DNA from: an uncultured Caryophanales bacterium | Lineage (GTDB): Bacteria; Bacillota_I; Bacilli_A; RF39; UBA660 | Length of the DNA stretch: 42,557 bases | Direction: 5' to 3' | Assembly: GCA_949948745.1 (NCBI GenBank) | Contig: CATLHA010000009.1 | Location: 1-42,557, forward strand | In this document: positions 42,204 to 42,557 of the stretch, piece after piece | Layout: each line of letters begins with the position of its first letter | Numbering within the stretch: position 1 is the first letter of the stretch | Program-made: the position numbers and the translations under genes | The notes under the pieces: generated by a model | Told to the model about the DNA's origin: nothing | Database searches by the model: none | What the model saw: the letters and a program-made list of their open reading frames with translations, nothing else

Positions 42204-42233
42204 TTGCAAAAAGGCCTGGGGGGGGGGTATACT
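42204..42233 (+). promoter_or_regulatory. Poly-G spacer promoter, locus 5 (G10)
   Basis: TTGCAA (42204-42209), then AAAGGCCT, ten G (42218-42227) and TATACT (42228-42233). The segment before the G run is one base shorter than at the other loci, so ten G give an 18-bp spacer. It is followed by the perfect dyad TACTATA-AACA-TATAGTA, as at locus 1. Confidence 0.86.
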
Positions 42234-42271
42234 ATAAACATATAGTAAAGAAGAATAGGAAGTAGTTTGTA

Positions 42272-42557
42272 ATGAAAGAAAAGGGATTTACATTAGTGGA
42301 ACTTATGGCAGTAATCGTAATATTAAGTATCATCTTAGCGATAGCGGTTCCAACATATCGAAGTTATATGGCAAGTTCAAGAAATAAGGCATTTAAGGAG
42401 GCAGAAAATGCATTAAAGACAGCTGCTAATAATGCACTCACACAATGTATTACGAATCCAACAGGAGAAGTATTAGAATATTGTAAAAGTCATAGACCCC
42501 CAGATAATCAATATCAATATGATGTGGCAGTTGGAGATGAATTAGTTAAATATAATT
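42272..42557 (+). CDS. Type IV prepilin-like protein (cut by window edge)
   Basis: The N-terminus MKEKGFTLVELMAVIVILS is a class III prepilin signal: a short basic leader, cleavage after glycine, phenylalanine at +1 and glutamate at +5, then a long hydrophobic helix ending IAVPTYRSY. The visible globular part has two cysteines (NNALTQCIT and EYCKSH) that may form a disulphide. It could belong to a type IV pilus or a competence-type pseudopilus; the gene runs off the window and the machinery is not visible. AGGAAGTAG precedes the ATG. It is expressed from poly-G locus 5, with the same leader layout as the VWA-BspA genes. Confidence 0.88.
   Translation, partial: MKEKGFTLVELMAVIVILSIILAIAVPTYRSYMASSRNKAFKEAENALKTAANNALTQCITNPTGEVLEYCKSHRPPDNQYQYDVAVGDELVKYN

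Noticed and set aside
10544-42227. G runs as sequencing or assembly artefacts
   Set aside because: All five occur in the same structural setting before the same class of genes, which an artefact would not produce. The exact G numbers may still be slightly wrong.

Overview
The window is AT-rich bacterial DNA from a spore-forming low-GC Firmicute (class Bacilli in the broad sense, probably a gut-type Erysipelotrichales/RF39-like lineage; this placement is inference). The reasons are AddAB, RecD2, an alanine T-box before alaS, a YceD/L32 pair, SpoIIGA with pro-SigmaE, and BspA-type leucine-rich surface proteins. TGA acts as a stop (for example at the end of addA), so the genetic code is standard and not the Mycoplasma code.

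Layout. 1-10.2 kb holds core genes: the tail of an unknown gene, addB-addA (double-strand break repair), mtaB (tRNA modification), a small membrane protein, a DUF1292 protein and recD2. 10.3-12.2 kb is accessory: a 55-aa membrane peptide and a frameshifted LPxTG pilin-like gene. 12.3-19.3 kb is core: an AI-2E-family permease, an alanine T-box operon (a P-loop kinase, alaS, holA) and pgi. 19.4-23.3 kb holds a giant VWA/BspA-repeat surface protein. 23.3-29.2 kb holds a zinc peptidase (minus strand), deoD, a pair of M16 peptidases and a GHL10-type hydrolase. 29.3-33.2 kb holds a broken small ORF, tmcAL (minus strand) and a polytopic membrane protein. 33.2-36.0 kb is a second VWA/BspA protein. 36.1-38.4 kb holds yceD-rpmF and spoIIGA-sigE. 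38.5-42.0 kb is a third VWA/BspA protein. The window ends inside a type IV prepilin-like gene.

Main discovery. Every one of the five surface genes (LPxTG pilin, three VWA-BspA proteins, prepilin) is preceded by the same promoter cassette. A -35 box is followed by an 8-9 nt segment ending in CCT, then a pure run of 9-11 G, which abuts a -10 box directly. No other long G run was seen in the window. The G run is the only elastic part of the spacer, which is 18, 18, 19, 19 and 20 bp in the five copies. Gain or loss of G by slippage would therefore move each promoter toward or away from the 17-bp optimum. This looks like a dispersed, multi-locus phase-variation system for surface structures, built like the Neisseria porA poly-G promoter but in a spore-forming Gram-positive. 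The tract lengths already differ between copies. The pilin gene carries a second break, at a G5 run inside the coding region.

Second discovery. spoIIGA and sigE are each preceded by a perfect Spo0A-box sequence (TTCGACA) placed exactly 22 bp from a good -10 box. This is the atypical spacing known from the Bacillus subtilis spoIIG promoter, here present twice.
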